Assembly (NCBI RefSeq): GCF_014644555.1
Contig: NZ_BMKX01000001.1
Span: forward strand, 940,629-1,004,628
Length of the DNA stretch: 64,000 bases
Source of the DNA: Glutamicibacter ardleyensis
GTDB taxonomy: Bacteria; Actinomycetota; Actinomycetes; Actinomycetales; Micrococcaceae
Reading direction: 5' to 3'
Shown here: piece by piece, positions 16,427 through 25,641 of the stretch
Numbering within the stretch: position 1 is the stretch's first letter
Layout: every line of letters starts with the position of its first letter
Made by a program: the position numbers and the translations under genes
Notes under the pieces: generated by a model
What the model saw: only the letters and a program-made list of their open reading frames with translations
What the model was told of the DNA's origin: nothing
The model's database searches: none

Positions 16427-17698
16427 CTACGCATCAACCTGTGTCAGGTCGGTTCCGCGAAGTTTTGCCACGGTAGTCATCAGATGGAAAACGACCAGGG
16501 TAGCGATAGTACCCAGCGCGATACCGCCCATCTGGAACTGGCCAAAGACTAAGTCTTGGGTCACTGCGATCGCAATGATCAGGCCGGTGCCGGCGGTCAT
16601 CAAGTTGATCGGGTTACCAAAATCAACCTTCGCCTCGATCCACAAGCGGGCACCAACGATACCGATCATGCCGTACAGCACGATCCCCAGTCCGCCGATG
16701 ACTCCCACCGGAACGGTATTGATCAGTGCGCCGAACTTCGGCAAGAAGGCCAACGCCATGGCCGCAATTGCGGCCACCCAATAAGCGGCGGTGGAATATA
16801 CCCGCGAGGCAGCCATGACGCCGATGTTTTCCGCATAGGTAGTCGTCGCGGAACCGCCACCAACGCCTGCCACCACGGTGCCGATGCCGTCGGCCATCAA
16901 GGCGCGGCCGTTAAACTTCGATAAATCCTTGCCGGTCATCAGACCCACCGTGCGCACGTGACCGATGTTCTCCGCAATCAATACGAAGACCGCCGGTAGG
17001 AACATCAGTGCCACATTAAAGTCGAAACTCGGAGTGTGGAATGCGGGCAGGCCCAGCCAAGCTGCCTGACCTACCGGGGTGAAATCCACCTGGCCCTGAA
17101 CCAACGCAATTAAGTACCCGATAACCAGGCCCACCAAAATAGACAAGCGGCCCAGCAAACCTTTAAACGCAACGGTGGACAGCACCACCGCGAGCACCGT
17201 CAAGAAGGTAGTGGCGGGGAAATCGCGCATCGGCGCGAGGGTAGCGCTAGCCAGGTTCAGGCCGATCAGCGCGACGATGGTACCCATGACCACCGGGGGC
17301 ATGAGCGCATGAATCCAGCGAGTACCGGTCTTGGCCACGATCAACCCGACGATAAACAGCGCTGCGCCGGTCATCACGATGCCGCCCAGCGCCGCAGAGA
17401 AATCGTCACCGACGGTAGAGGCAGTCACCGGGGCAATGAGCGCAAAAGAGGAACCCAAATAGCTGGGCACCTTATTCTTGGTCATCAGCAAGAAGATGAT
17501 GGTCGCGACACCGGTAAACAGCAAGGTCGTAGTGACCGGGAAACCGGTCAATGTTGGTACCAAAATGCTAGCGCCAAACATCGCCAGAATGTGCTGGACT
17601 CCGATGGAAATGGTCTGCGGCCAATGCAGCCGCTCATCCGGGGCAACAACCTCACCTTCGGTGATGGTCTTCCCGTTGCCGTGAATGCTCCACTTCAT
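16427..17698 (-). CDS. NCS2 (UraA-like) nucleobase:proton symporter
   Basis: The protein has 423 residues in a 14-segment NCS2 fold. It closely follows the pattern of E. coli UraA: SIGVQHILAMFGASILVPTLTG, PSYLGSSFALIAPV, and two membrane glutamates in VLIAENIGHV and TTYAENIGVMAASRVYST, corresponding to UraA E241 and E290. TGGAGGAACGC lies just before the ATG. It starts 29 bases after the thiD/tenA stop with no terminator between, and a terminator follows it, so it appears to be the last gene of the TPP-riboswitch operon. Uracil is the default substrate by family. A thiamine-pyrimidine role is an inference from context. Confidence 0.88.
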   Translation of the reverse strand: MKWSIHGNGKTITEGEVVAPDERLHWPQTISIGVQHILAMFGASILVPTLTGFPVTTTLLFTGVATIIFLLMTKNKVPSYLGSSFALIAPVTASTVGDDFSAALGGIVMTGAALFIVGLIVAKTGTRWIHALMPPVVMGTIVALIGLNLASATLAPMRDFPATTFLTVLAVVLSTVAFKGLLGRLSILVGLVIGYLIALVQGQVDFTPVGQAAWLGLPAFHTPSFDFNVALMFLPAVFVLIAENIGHVRTVGLMTGKDLSKFNGRALMADGIGTVVAGVGGGSATTTYAENIGVMAASRVYSTAAYWVAAIAAMALAFLPKFGALINTVPVGVIGGLGIVLYGMIGIVGARLWIEAKVDFGNPINLMTAGTGLIIAIAVTQDLVFGQFQMGGIALGTIATLVVFHLMTTVAKLRGTDLTQVDA

Positions 17699-17727
17699 GC
17701 GTTCCTCCAGAATTCGTAGCCCCGCGT

Positions 17728-19164
17728 TTAGGCCGTAGAGAAGTCTACGCCCTGGGCATGGGACTGCGCGAAGAATGACAGCTCATGTTCGGCCGAACGC
17801 CTGAACGCATCCCACATTCTGCTCCGGGTGGTCGGGTCGGCAAGCTGCCAGGCTTCGGTCACCATGTTGATCGCCTGCGCGGTGGCCTCATCAAATTCGA
17901 CCGAACTATAGGTGGATAGCCAGCTCTCATAACGGTGACCAGGATGGTTTGCGGCGCTCAGCCGGTTGCCGATGTCCTGATAGATCCAATAACACGGCAG
18001 GATCGCGGCGATCAGTTCCGCATAGTTTCCCGCGCAGGAGCTCAGATGGTTGACGTAGTTCAGCGTGGTGTCGCTCGGTTCGGGAGATAAATTACGCAAT
18101 TCACTGCGGTGCAGCTGCAATTCACCTTCCAAGATCCCCTGCGCGCCCTTAGCCCAGAACCGTTGTGCCTCGATTTGCGGGGCCAGCGTGCTGGCTTGCG
18201 TGAGCACCTGCGCGTAACGCTGCAGATAGAGGGCATCTTGGGCCAGATAATATTCGAATCTCTCGCGTTCCAAGGTTCCCGCGGAGAGCTCGATAATAAA
18301 CTGCAGCTCATCGATGCCTGCACGTAGCTGACCAATGTCTCGCCACCACTGGGCCATCGGGTCGCTGGACACTGGCGGCAGCAACGCGGCGAAGTGATTC
18401 ACCGGGCCGTGTCCACTGCCCACCTTGAGCTCATCGGCCGCGGCAATCGCCGTATGAAGGTAGTTTTTGGCTGCTCCCAGTGCGGCGGCCCAGTCGCCGA
18501 GCAGCGCATACTGTGTGGCCAGTGCGCTAGATAGCGTACAACCGGTACCGTGGGTGTTTTTTGTGGACAGCCGTTGACTATCAAAACTGGCGATCAACCC
18601 CTCGGGGCCAACCAGTGCATCGGGGCACCTGTCGCTGGGAAGATGCCCGCCTTTGGCCACCACCAGCACCGAGTATTTAGCAGCCAGACGTCCAGACTGT
18701 GCCACCAATTCTTCCCAGTTGCTGACCTGTTCCTCGCCGAGCAACGCGGCAAGTTCCGCGGTATTCGGGGTGAGCACATCTGCCCGGGTTAACAACGCGT
18801 CCAAGGCCGAATCAGTCTCCAGCAGCCGGTCCCCGCTCGTGGCGATCATTACCGGATCCAATACCACCGGAGCACTGAGCGTTTCTAACCAGGCAGCAAC
18901 CGCCGCGACAATCTGCGAATTTGCCAGCATCCCGATCTTGACCGCATCGATGTGTACGTCCTGGGATACCGAGGTGAGTTGTTTAGCCACGAACTGCGCA
19001 TCGATGGGCAGCACTGCGTCCACGCCGTGGGTATTTTGCGCGGTGAGTGCGGTAATCACACACATGCCGTATCCGCCATTGGCTCCGATGGTCTTCAGAT
19101 CTGCTTGGATCCCCGCGCCCCCGGATGGGTCGGATCCGGCGATGGAAAGAATGTTTGGACTCAT
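17728..19164 (-). CDS. thiD: ThiD-TenA fusion: HMP(-P) kinase and aminopyrimidine hydrolase
   Basis: The protein has 478 residues from the ATG at 19164, which overlaps the thiE stop by four bases and has GGGAGG upstream. Residues 1 to about 260 are ThiD (IAGSDPSGGAGIQADLKT; VVAKGGHLP; NTHGTGCTLSSA), phosphorylating hydroxymethylpyrimidine and its phosphate. Residues about 275-478 are TenA (LPCYWIYQDIG with the active cysteine; RRSAEHELSFF with the C-terminal glutamate), which salvages aminomethylpyrimidine from degraded thiamine. The fusion points to salvage plus synthesis of the pyrimidine half. It is the third gene after the riboswitch. Confidence 0.92.
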   Translation of the reverse strand: MSPNILSIAGSDPSGGAGIQADLKTIGANGGYGMCVITALTAQNTHGVDAVLPIDAQFVAKQLTSVSQDVHIDAVKIGMLANSQIVAAVAAWLETLSAPVVLDPVMIATSGDRLLETDSALDALLTRADVLTPNTAELAALLGEEQVSNWEELVAQSGRLAAKYSVLVVAKGGHLPSDRCPDALVGPEGLIASFDSQRLSTKNTHGTGCTLSSALATQYALLGDWAAALGAAKNYLHTAIAAADELKVGSGHGPVNHFAALLPPVSSDPMAQWWRDIGQLRAGIDELQFIIELSAGTLERERFEYYLAQDALYLQRYAQVLTQASTLAPQIEAQRFWAKGAQGILEGELQLHRSELRNLSPEPSDTTLNYVNHLSSCAGNYAELIAAILPCYWIYQDIGNRLSAANHPGHRYESWLSTYSSVEFDEATAQAINMVTEAWQLADPTTRSRMWDAFRRSAEHELSFFAQSHAQGVDFSTA

Positions 19165-19802
19165 TTGGCTGCCTCCCAAATGCTGAGCAGTTCGGCGCTC
19201 GCCGAATGCGGATCCTCGGCGGAGCAGATGGCGCGCACTACGGCCATACCGGCTGCCGCGCCGGTTCGTAATGCTGGCGCATCGGCTGCGGTGAGCGAGC
19301 CGATTGCCACGCAGGGCAGTGTGGTCAGTGCTGCGGCTCGGGCAAAACCAGCTAAACCTAATGGGGTCGGATGGTCTTTTTTCGTGGGAGTAGCGCGAAT
19401 CGCGCCGACCCCCAAATAATCTAGGTACTGCGCCTGGTCATTGGCGTGAGCAAGCTGTTCATCGGTGGAGGCACTCAGACCGATGATTCCCTCACCAATG
19501 ATCTTCCGGGCGTAGGAAACCGGAATATCCTTCTGGCCGATGTGAATTCCTGTGACCGCGGCGCCGGCGGCGCGAGCTGCCAAAAACACGTCGATCCGAT
19601 CGTTGACCAGTAATTCTGCCTTGCCGGCGGTGAGCCGTGCTGCGGCACAAGTCAGTTCGAAAAATTCGCGAGCACTTTCATCTTTGGCGCGCAACTGCAC
19701 CCATTGAACGCCAGCGGCTACCGCTGACTCAATAACTTCTAGGGTGCTGCGTGGCTGGCAGCTTTGGGTGTTGGCCACGAGGTAAATTCCGAGATCACGC
19801 AT
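19161..19802 (-). CDS. thiE: Thiamine-phosphate synthase
   Basis: The protein has 213 residues from the ATG at 19802, inside the end of thiM (8-base overlap) with GGAGG upstream. It joins HMP diphosphate and thiazole phosphate to thiamine phosphate. TIM-barrel ThiE blocks are visible: VQWVQLRAKDES, LLVNDRIDVFLAARAAGA, GIHIGQKDIPVS, GLSASTDEQL, YLGVGAIRATPTKKD and a phosphate-binding VAIGSLTAAD. The AIRATPTKKD segment departs slightly from the usual GPxFxTxTK form. It completes the pathway between ThiM and ThiD products. Confidence 0.92.
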   Translation of the reverse strand: MRDLGIYLVANTQSCQPRSTLEVIESAVAAGVQWVQLRAKDESAREFFELTCAAARLTAGKAELLVNDRIDVFLAARAAGAAVTGIHIGQKDIPVSYARKIIGEGIIGLSASTDEQLAHANDQAQYLDYLGVGAIRATPTKKDHPTPLGLAGFARAAALTTLPCVAIGSLTAADAPALRTGAAAGMAVVRAICSAEDPHSASAELLSIWEAAK

Positions 19803-20589
19803 GGTTTGCCTCCTGAAGGCGCAGATTGAGCAGTTCTTCCGGGGCGAATAATGAGAGTTCGTCGAGGAAAGCCGAGGCAAAACTTCCCGGACCGCGGCTG
19901 AGCGCCAACGCATTCTCGGCGGCCAGGCCATACATGCCGTGAGCTGCAATAGTTGCCTCAAACGGGTCATCGGTGATCGCCAGCATGCCGGCACACACCG
20001 CGCCCAGCGCGCACCCACCCCCGGTTATCCCGGTCAGGCCGATGCCATTGCTATGCACCAAGGTGGTGCGCGTGGCATCAATAATCGCGTCGGCTGCCCC
20101 AGAAATTGCCACCACGCTCCCGTAATTCTGGGCCAGTTCGCGTCCTGCGGAGATCGCTGCGGATACGGTGTCCTGCGCGTCTACTCCGCGCCCGGTGGAC
20201 TGATACCCAGCCAGTGCGAGGATTTCTGAGGCATTGCCGCGGATTAGCGTGGGGTGTTGGGCAAGGATCTTTCGGGCGAATTCGGTGCGCACCGGCAAGG
20301 CGCCCACTGCCACAGGATCCAATACCCAAGGTGTTCCCGCTTTGGTCGCACCGCGCACCGCTTCGTCCATTGCGCGTAGTTGTTCGGTGCTCGGCGTGCC
20401 TAGATTCACCAATACCGCGGACGCTACGGCTGCGAAAGGACCGGCCTCTCCCGGAAGGTTTGTCATCGCCGGGGCCGCACCGGAAGCTAGTAGTACATTG
20501 GCGGTGAAATTTGTGACCACAGTGTTGGTCAGGCAAAACACCAAGGGTGATTGTTGCCGATACTTTTGGGCAACGGTCACTAGAGTCAT
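19795..20589 (-). CDS. thiM: Hydroxyethylthiazole kinase
   Basis: The protein has 264 residues. It phosphorylates the thiazole alcohol in the thiamine salvage route. Ribokinase-fold ThiM motifs include FCLTNTVVTNFTANVLLASGAAPAM near 18-42, PWVLDPVAVGALPVRTEF, RGNASEILALAG and GITGGGCALGAVCAGMLAI, which places the catalytic cysteine in a GGGC rather than the commoner GTGC context. First gene of the operon. Its ribosome site GGAGGGA lies in the 3' end of the upstream TPP riboswitch, so translation is probably shut off by TPP. Confidence 0.93.
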   Translation of the reverse strand: MTLVTVAQKYRQQSPLVFCLTNTVVTNFTANVLLASGAAPAMTNLPGEAGPFAAVASAVLVNLGTPSTEQLRAMDEAVRGATKAGTPWVLDPVAVGALPVRTEFARKILAQHPTLIRGNASEILALAGYQSTGRGVDAQDTVSAAISAGRELAQNYGSVVAISGAADAIIDATRTTLVHSNGIGLTGITGGGCALGAVCAGMLAITDDPFEATIAAHGMYGLAAENALALSRGPGSFASAFLDELSLFAPEELLNLRLQEANHA

Positions 20590-20591
20590 GC

Positions 20592-20668
20592 GACATCCCT
20601 CCGCTAGTTTGAACTAGTTCAGGTTCGACGGGTCTCATCTCAGTCGGTGAATCCGACACCCCGTGTCA
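20592..20668 (-). promoter_or_regulatory. TPP (THI-box) riboswitch
   Basis: On the minus strand the order of conserved blocks is GGGGTGTC, CTGAGA, GACCC, GAACCTGA and AGCGGAGGGA, as in thiamine-pyrophosphate aptamers. The last block includes the thiM Shine-Dalgarno sequence, six or seven bases before the ATG at 20589. No separate expression-platform terminator is visible, so control is most likely translational. Confidence 0.93.
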
Positions 20669-20708
20669 CTGGGTCGAGCGTACTCAGGTTAGTGCTCGAA
20701 CATCAAGT

Positions 20709-21077
20709 TCATCCCCGCGTCCGGCGTTGCACGAGCGCTTTGACCGTCAGTTCGTCGATGCCTTGTTCGCGGGCTAAGCGCCACACTTTATCCACCGCTT
20801 CAATCAGCTCATTGCTAATCTCTTCCGTAGCGGGCACGGAGTTAACCACGGTTCCGGCACGCCGGCGGGAGGTCACCAGCCCGGCAGCTTCAAGTTCTTT
20901 ATAGGCACGTGCCACGGTCCCCGAAGCTACCCCTAAATCGGTTGCCAACGCGCGCACGGTGGGTAACTTACTGCCCGTAGGTAACTCGCCGAGCGAAATG
21001 AGGGAAGAAATTTGCGTGCGGATCTGCGCATAAGGTGGCAATGCAGCATTCAGATCCACAAAAATATGTTGGCTCAT
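20709..21077 (-). CDS. GntR-family (YtrA-like) transcriptional regulator
   Basis: The protein has 122 residues from the ATG at 21077, which overlaps the stop of the upstream membrane-protein gene (ATGA). It has a GntR winged helix (PPYAQIRTQISSLISLGELPTGSKLPTVRALATDLGVASGTVARAYKELEAAGLV) and only a short C-terminal tail. This fits the small YtrA subfamily, which usually controls a co-transcribed transporter or membrane protein. A 20-bp near-palindrome in front of the operon is the likely binding site. It ends about 40 bases before the riboswitch. Confidence 0.9.
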   Translation of the reverse strand: MSQHIFVDLNAALPPYAQIRTQISSLISLGELPTGSKLPTVRALATDLGVASGTVARAYKELEAAGLVTSRRRAGTVVNSVPATEEISNELIEAVDKVWRLAREQGIDELTVKALVQRRTRG

Positions 21078-22603
21078 ACCAGCTGACGTACCTTCGCCGC
21101 TGGCCGAGCCAGGAAGATGACCGCCGGGCAACAAAACACGATTACCGCAGCGGCCCACAGGTACGGGGCTGGCGCATAGCCCCAGCCCGGCATCATTATG
21201 ATGGCAGCGGTCACGGTGCGCAGCGCTCGAAATTCCAGCACCCGACGGTACCAAATTTCTTGCTCAGCACTGACCTGCCAGGGTAGGGACACCCGTCGAG
21301 CCCACCAGATGTAGCCGGCGGTCAGCACAAGGACCGCGAGGACCATGAGCAGTGCAAAAGTCGGACCGACTTTGACCAGCCCCCAGAAATATTTTAATGG
21401 GGGGTTGATCAGTAGATAGCCACTGACGATGATCAAAATCCCGGCAAGTATATATACATAGCGTGGAAGGTTCCGGATATTTCGTGCCTGGTGGTGAACG
21501 GATTTGGAGCTGTGGTGCACATATCCCAAGTACCCGGCGTTTAACGCGAGGTACAGGGCGACAAAGCCGGCCAGTAGCAGCATCACCTGTGGGGCATCCT
21601 CCCCGGGGCGTGTGTCGAAGCTAATTTCGGCCTGCCTGGACCATGGCATCAGGGCCATCCCCACCAGGCTGAGTGCGGTGGTGATGAAGCCTAGGGAGAA
21701 GAGATTTTCGCGCATGCGCGAAAATGCGCTGCTCGGCACGGTGTCCGCATTCTTAACAAAGTTTGCGGGAGGTGCCCACGCGGCCACAAGAATGAAAATG
21801 AGCAACATCGCAAAATTTCCGACGTTCTGCCATATCCGATAATCATCTGCCTCGGGGTACAGGTTGAGTAACCAGGAAGACTTGTACTGCAGTGCCGCCA
21901 CGCCCACGGTGGCGAAGCCAAGGATTGCGGTGCGTAAGAGTCGATTCAGCCAGACCGCACGGATTACCTGATTGTCGTGGGGAGTCAGCGATCCCAATGG
22001 TTTGCGGAACAGAATCAAGGCCGTGGCGATAAGCAGCGCAAGACCTAACGAAGCCAGGCTCAGAGAATATAACGGAATGAGTGTTGCGGCCTCAGCCAAC
22101 CCTTCCTGCGCGCTTTGCAGAGTCCCGCCGCCGCCCGTGGAATCGAAGGTCTCCACGGCAAATTGTGCCGGATATCCTGCGACATCACGGATGAAGAATA
22201 GTGCGGTTGCGGAGCCAAAAAATACTAGCACTGCAATCAGGCTCAGCGCCCGGGGCAACGGGGTGAACACCGAGCGAGGTTCCAATGAGGCGGCACGCAC
22301 GGCGGTGACCGACTTCGGCCACGAATAAAGTCCCAGCAGGTAGATCAGCAGTAACCAGAGGCCCGGGTTGATGGCGTCAATAACCTCCGCGACACCAATG
22401 TCCGTTCCTGTGACGGTATTTTTGAGATCTCCGGCCGAGCCAGAAGTGCAGACGAAGAAAGCGATCAGCGCGCACCAGAAGGAATGCGAGCGTGCTCGGG
22501 TGAGCGCCGGGCGATTGTCTTGCTGGGCTACTAAGCGTAGCCACAGGTAGATCAAGGCGGCACCGATTGCGATTCCGAATGTGGCGGAGGAGAGCTGATC
22601 CAT
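21074..22603 (-). CDS. Multi-spanning membrane protein, family not recognised
   Basis: The protein has 509 residues and about 11-12 hydrophobic segments: FGIAIGAALIYLWL at the N terminus, LWLLLIYLLGLYSW, ALSLIAVLVFFGSATALFFI, and others up to a terminal VIVFCCPAVIFLA. Long soluble loops are few. I see no transporter signature. DUF1648/DUF5808-type membrane proteins paired with YtrA-like regulators are a possible relation. It is coupled by overlap to the GntR gene downstream, so it probably senses or responds to envelope stress or a small molecule controlled by that regulator. Confidence 0.75.
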   Translation of the reverse strand: MDQLSSATFGIAIGAALIYLWLRLVAQQDNRPALTRARSHSFWCALIAFFVCTSGSAGDLKNTVTGTDIGVAEVIDAINPGLWLLLIYLLGLYSWPKSVTAVRAASLEPRSVFTPLPRALSLIAVLVFFGSATALFFIRDVAGYPAQFAVETFDSTGGGGTLQSAQEGLAEAATLIPLYSLSLASLGLALLIATALILFRKPLGSLTPHDNQVIRAVWLNRLLRTAILGFATVGVAALQYKSSWLLNLYPEADDYRIWQNVGNFAMLLIFILVAAWAPPANFVKNADTVPSSAFSRMRENLFSLGFITTALSLVGMALMPWSRQAEISFDTRPGEDAPQVMLLLAGFVALYLALNAGYLGYVHHSSKSVHHQARNIRNLPRYVYILAGILIIVSGYLLINPPLKYFWGLVKVGPTFALLMVLAVLVLTAGYIWWARRVSLPWQVSAEQEIWYRRVLEFRALRTVTAAIIMMPGWGYAPAPYLWAAAVIVFCCPAVIFLARPAAKVRQLV

Positions 22604-22629
22604 AATTTCCTTCGTTGGCTGAAAACTAA

Positions 22630-22649
22630 TGTAGCAACTACTTGATACA
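22630..22649. promoter_or_regulatory. YtrA/GntR-type operator candidate
   Basis: A 20-bp dyad symmetric at 16 positions: TGTAnCAAnTA followed by its mirror nTTGnTACA. It lies between the membrane-protein/GntR operon (minus) and the aldehyde dehydrogenase gene (plus), where a repressor could control both directions. Confidence 0.55.
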
Positions 22650-22688
22650 AACGGAAGGTCTTGGCAGCTAATGAAGTAGCATCAACCC

Positions 22689-24122
22689 ATGGGTCTCTTC
22701 ACCTCTAATCCTTTGCCCGATCCCGTCAGCGACTCTGCGCCACCGGTCGATGAACATCCCTTGCGTATTGCAGCGGTCTTAGAACATCTGCGTCATTCCG
22801 CGGACACACGCATCACTCACCCGCGGCGTTTTCGCGCCGGGCAGCTACGCGCCCTAGAAAAAATGCTGGCAGAACGTACCGGGGAGTTCGTTGATGCGCT
22901 AAATCAGGATCTGGGGAAGGGGGCCACGGAAGCAAAGTTCAGCGAGATTGACGTGGTCCGAGCGGAAATTGACCATGCCCAGAAGCACCTCGCAGAGTGG
23001 ATGGACTCCACTAGCGTGAAGGTGCCACTCGCACTGCAACCGGCCATCGCAAAGGTCGAGCCGCGCCCGTTAGGCGTAGTACTAATTATTGGGCCGTGGA
23101 ACTATCCACTGCAGTTGATGCTCGCCCCGTTAGTTGCTGCCATCGCCGCTGGTAACGCCGCGCTACTGAAACCCTCCGAGCTCGCCCCGGTTACCTCCGG
23201 GGTGTTGGCCAAACTCCTACCGATGTATCTGGATTCCCGGGTTTATGCGGTAGTCGAGGGCGGTGTGGATACCGCCACGGAGCTCCTTGCAGCGCGCTGG
23301 GATCACATTTTTTACACCGGCGGAGAAAAGGTCGCCCGCATCGTGGCGCAGGCCGCGGCGACACATCTGACCCCCACCACGCTGGAGCTAGGTGGCAAGA
23401 GCCCAGCCGTGGTTGATAACCACCTCTTGCCAACCGCCAAGCGTCTGGCCTATGCGAAGTTCATGAATGCAGGCCAAACCTGTGTCGCTCCGGACTACGT
23501 GCTGTCCTTCGCAGATACCGATGCACTGATTAACCGTCTGGGCCAGGCAATCACCAGTTTTTACGGCAAGGATCCAATCAACCATCAGGATTTTGGGCGC
23601 ATCATCAGCCGCAACCACTTTGACCGACTTGTGAGCATGCTCGACTCGGGCGATGTTTCCCACGGTGGTGACTACGACGAGCAAACGCTGCGCATCGCAC
23701 CGACCATCATGCGCAACGTTGATCTGGACTCGCCGTTGATGACAGAAGAAATCTTCGGTCCCATTCTGCCGGTCATCGAGGTGTCCTCATTTGATGAGGC
23801 GCTCGAATTTATCGCCGCGCGCCCTTCCCCGTTGGCTGCCTATCTGATGAGTGAGTCCCCGCGGCTGCAGTCAATCTTTTCCGATCGGGTGCGCGCGGGC
23901 GCCATCGTGCACAATGCGCCACTGGCTCAAATGGTTATTCCGTCATTGCCCTTTGGTGGGGTGGGCGCTAGCGGAATGGGCTCGTATCACGGCAAGTTTG
24001 GCTTCGATCGTCTTTCGCAAATTCGTTCTGAACTGAGCAAAACGACGGTCATTGACACTCTGAGCGCAATATATCCTCCATATACCTGGGCTAAGCGAAA
24101 GATTATCGATCGCTTACTGTAG
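22689..24122 (+). CDS. Aldehyde dehydrogenase, class 3-like
   Basis: The protein has 477 residues. It oxidises aldehydes with NAD(P)+. VLIIGPWNYPLQLMLAP (about 131-147) is the cofactor-binding region, TLELGGKSPAVV carries the general-base glutamate, and FMNAGQTCVAPDYVL carries the nucleophilic cysteine, all intact. The last 20 residues include YPPYTWAKRKIIDRLL, amphipathic and reminiscent of the C-terminal membrane-associating tail of class 3 fatty aldehyde dehydrogenases. Coniferyl or fatty aldehydes are plausible. The gene stands alone, with its promoter beside the GntR operator candidate. Confidence 0.92.
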   Translation: MGLFTSNPLPDPVSDSAPPVDEHPLRIAAVLEHLRHSADTRITHPRRFRAGQLRALEKMLAERTGEFVDALNQDLGKGATEAKFSEIDVVRAEIDHAQKHLAEWMDSTSVKVPLALQPAIAKVEPRPLGVVLIIGPWNYPLQLMLAPLVAAIAAGNAALLKPSELAPVTSGVLAKLLPMYLDSRVYAVVEGGVDTATELLAARWDHIFYTGGEKVARIVAQAAATHLTPTTLELGGKSPAVVDNHLLPTAKRLAYAKFMNAGQTCVAPDYVLSFADTDALINRLGQAITSFYGKDPINHQDFGRIISRNHFDRLVSMLDSGDVSHGGDYDEQTLRIAPTIMRNVDLDSPLMTEEIFGPILPVIEVSSFDEALEFIAARPSPLAAYLMSESPRLQSIFSDRVRAGAIVHNAPLAQMVIPSLPFGGVGASGMGSYHGKFGFDRLSQIRSELSKTTVIDTLSAIYPPYTWAKRKIIDRLL

Positions 24123-24198
24123 CGCGGTTCATAGCTGTTGAGTCGTCCGAGGTGGAATGCTTGTTAAGGCCCAAAAACCTTAATTCAGGAGCATTCGC

Positions 24199-25641
24199 AT
24201 GACCAAGCCCGCAGCCCCCACCGATGGCTTAAAGCGCGGTCTCAAAGCCCGCCATATGCAGATGATCGCCATTGGCGGGTCTATCGGCACCGGGCTCTTT
24301 GTAGCCTCCGGTGGCACTATCGCTCAAGCTGGACCCGGCGGATCGCTGCTGGCCTATGCGCTCATCGGCGCGATGGTGTTGCTCTTGATGCAATCACTGG
24401 GTGAAATGAGCGCACGGCTTCCGGTCTCCGGTTCCTTCCAGACCTACGCCTCGGTCTTCGTCAACCGCCACTTTGGCTTCGCGATCGGCTGGAACTACTG
24501 GTTCAACTGGGCCATTACCGTAGCCGCGGAGCTGGTGGCGGCAGGCATCATCATGTCTTACTGGCTGCCAGATGTTCCGGGATGGATCTGGGCGGGTGTC
24601 TTCTTGCTGCTACTCACCGGGCTGAACGCGCTGTCCACCAAGGCCTTCGGCGAAAGTGAATACTGGCTCGCGATGATCAAGGTCATCACCGTCATCGTCT
24701 TTCTGGCCTGCGGTATCGCGATGATCTTGGGCATTATGGGTGATAGCACCCCGGGCTTCAGCAACTGGTCAAACGGAGACGCGCCCTTCGTGGGCGGCTG
24801 GCTTTCGGTGGTATCGGTGTTCATGATCGCCGGCTTCTCCTTCCAGGGCACCGAGCTAGTTGGTGTGGCCGCAGGTGAAGCGGAGAATCCGCAGCGCGAT
24901 ATTCCCAAGGCCATCAAGGCGATCTTCTGGCGCATCATGCTCTTCTACGTGGGCGCAATCTTCATTATTGGCACGCTGCTTCCATACGCCGATCCGAGCC
25001 TGCTTTCCAGCGGGGAAGCTGACATTGCCAGCTCTCCGTTCACTATGGTCTTCGAGCGGGCGGGTATCGCCTTTGCTGCCGCGTTGATGAACGCGGTGAT
25101 CCTGTCTGCGATTCTCTCGGCGGGCAACTCTGGGCTATATGCCTCAGCTCGCATGCTTTACTCGATGGCCCTTGATGGCAAGGCCCCGAAGATCTTTGCT
25201 CGCCTAAACCGTCGTGGTGTTCCGGTCCCCGCGATGTTATTGACTGCTTCGGTAGGACTTTTCGGGTTCCTCACCGCAATTATTGGCCAGGGCTCTGCCT
25301 ATACTTGGTTGCTCAATGTCTCCGGACTCTCCGGGTTTATCGCCTGGGTGGGTATTGCGGTAAGTCATTACAAGTTCCGCAAGGCATACATAGCCAGTGG
25401 TCAGGACCTGGCAAAACTGCCCTATAAGGCACCACTATTCCCGTTGGGGCCTATCCTTGCTTTTGTCATCTTGATCGTGGTGATCGCCGGACAGAACTAC
25501 GAGGCAGTCGTTCAAGGCCGCGTGCTAGAGGTGCTCTCCAGCTACATCGGTCTACCGCTCTTCCTGCTACTCTGGGCGGGCCACTGGTGGGTGACCCGCA
25601 AACAACCAGAGGTTAAGATCGATCCGTGGACCCTGCGCTAA
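24199..25641 (+). CDS. Amino acid permease (APC family, LysP/GABA-permease type)
   Basis: The protein has 480 residues and 12 predicted membrane helices. The amino-acid-transporter signature near the N terminus reads RHMQMIAIGGSIGTGLFVASGGTIAQAGPGGSLLAY, and the middle has GFSFQGTELVGVAAGEAENPQRDIPKAIKA, both typical of basic- or aromatic-amino-acid permeases in the AAT branch. CAGGAGCATTCGC precedes the ATG. Its last 29 bases overlap the convergent phosphoglucomutase gene. Substrate uncertain; lysine-type is suggested by LysP-like features but is not secure. Confidence 0.9.
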   Translation: MTKPAAPTDGLKRGLKARHMQMIAIGGSIGTGLFVASGGTIAQAGPGGSLLAYALIGAMVLLLMQSLGEMSARLPVSGSFQTYASVFVNRHFGFAIGWNYWFNWAITVAAELVAAGIIMSYWLPDVPGWIWAGVFLLLLTGLNALSTKAFGESEYWLAMIKVITVIVFLACGIAMILGIMGDSTPGFSNWSNGDAPFVGGWLSVVSVFMIAGFSFQGTELVGVAAGEAENPQRDIPKAIKAIFWRIMLFYVGAIFIIGTLLPYADPSLLSSGEADIASSPFTMVFERAGIAFAAALMNAVILSAILSAGNSGLYASARMLYSMALDGKAPKIFARLNRRGVPVPAMLLTASVGLFGFLTAIIGQGSAYTWLLNVSGLSGFIAWVGIAVSHYKFRKAYIASGQDLAKLPYKAPLFPLGPILAFVILIVVIAGQNYEAVVQGRVLEVLSSYIGLPLFLLLWAGHWWVTRKQPEVKIDPWTLR

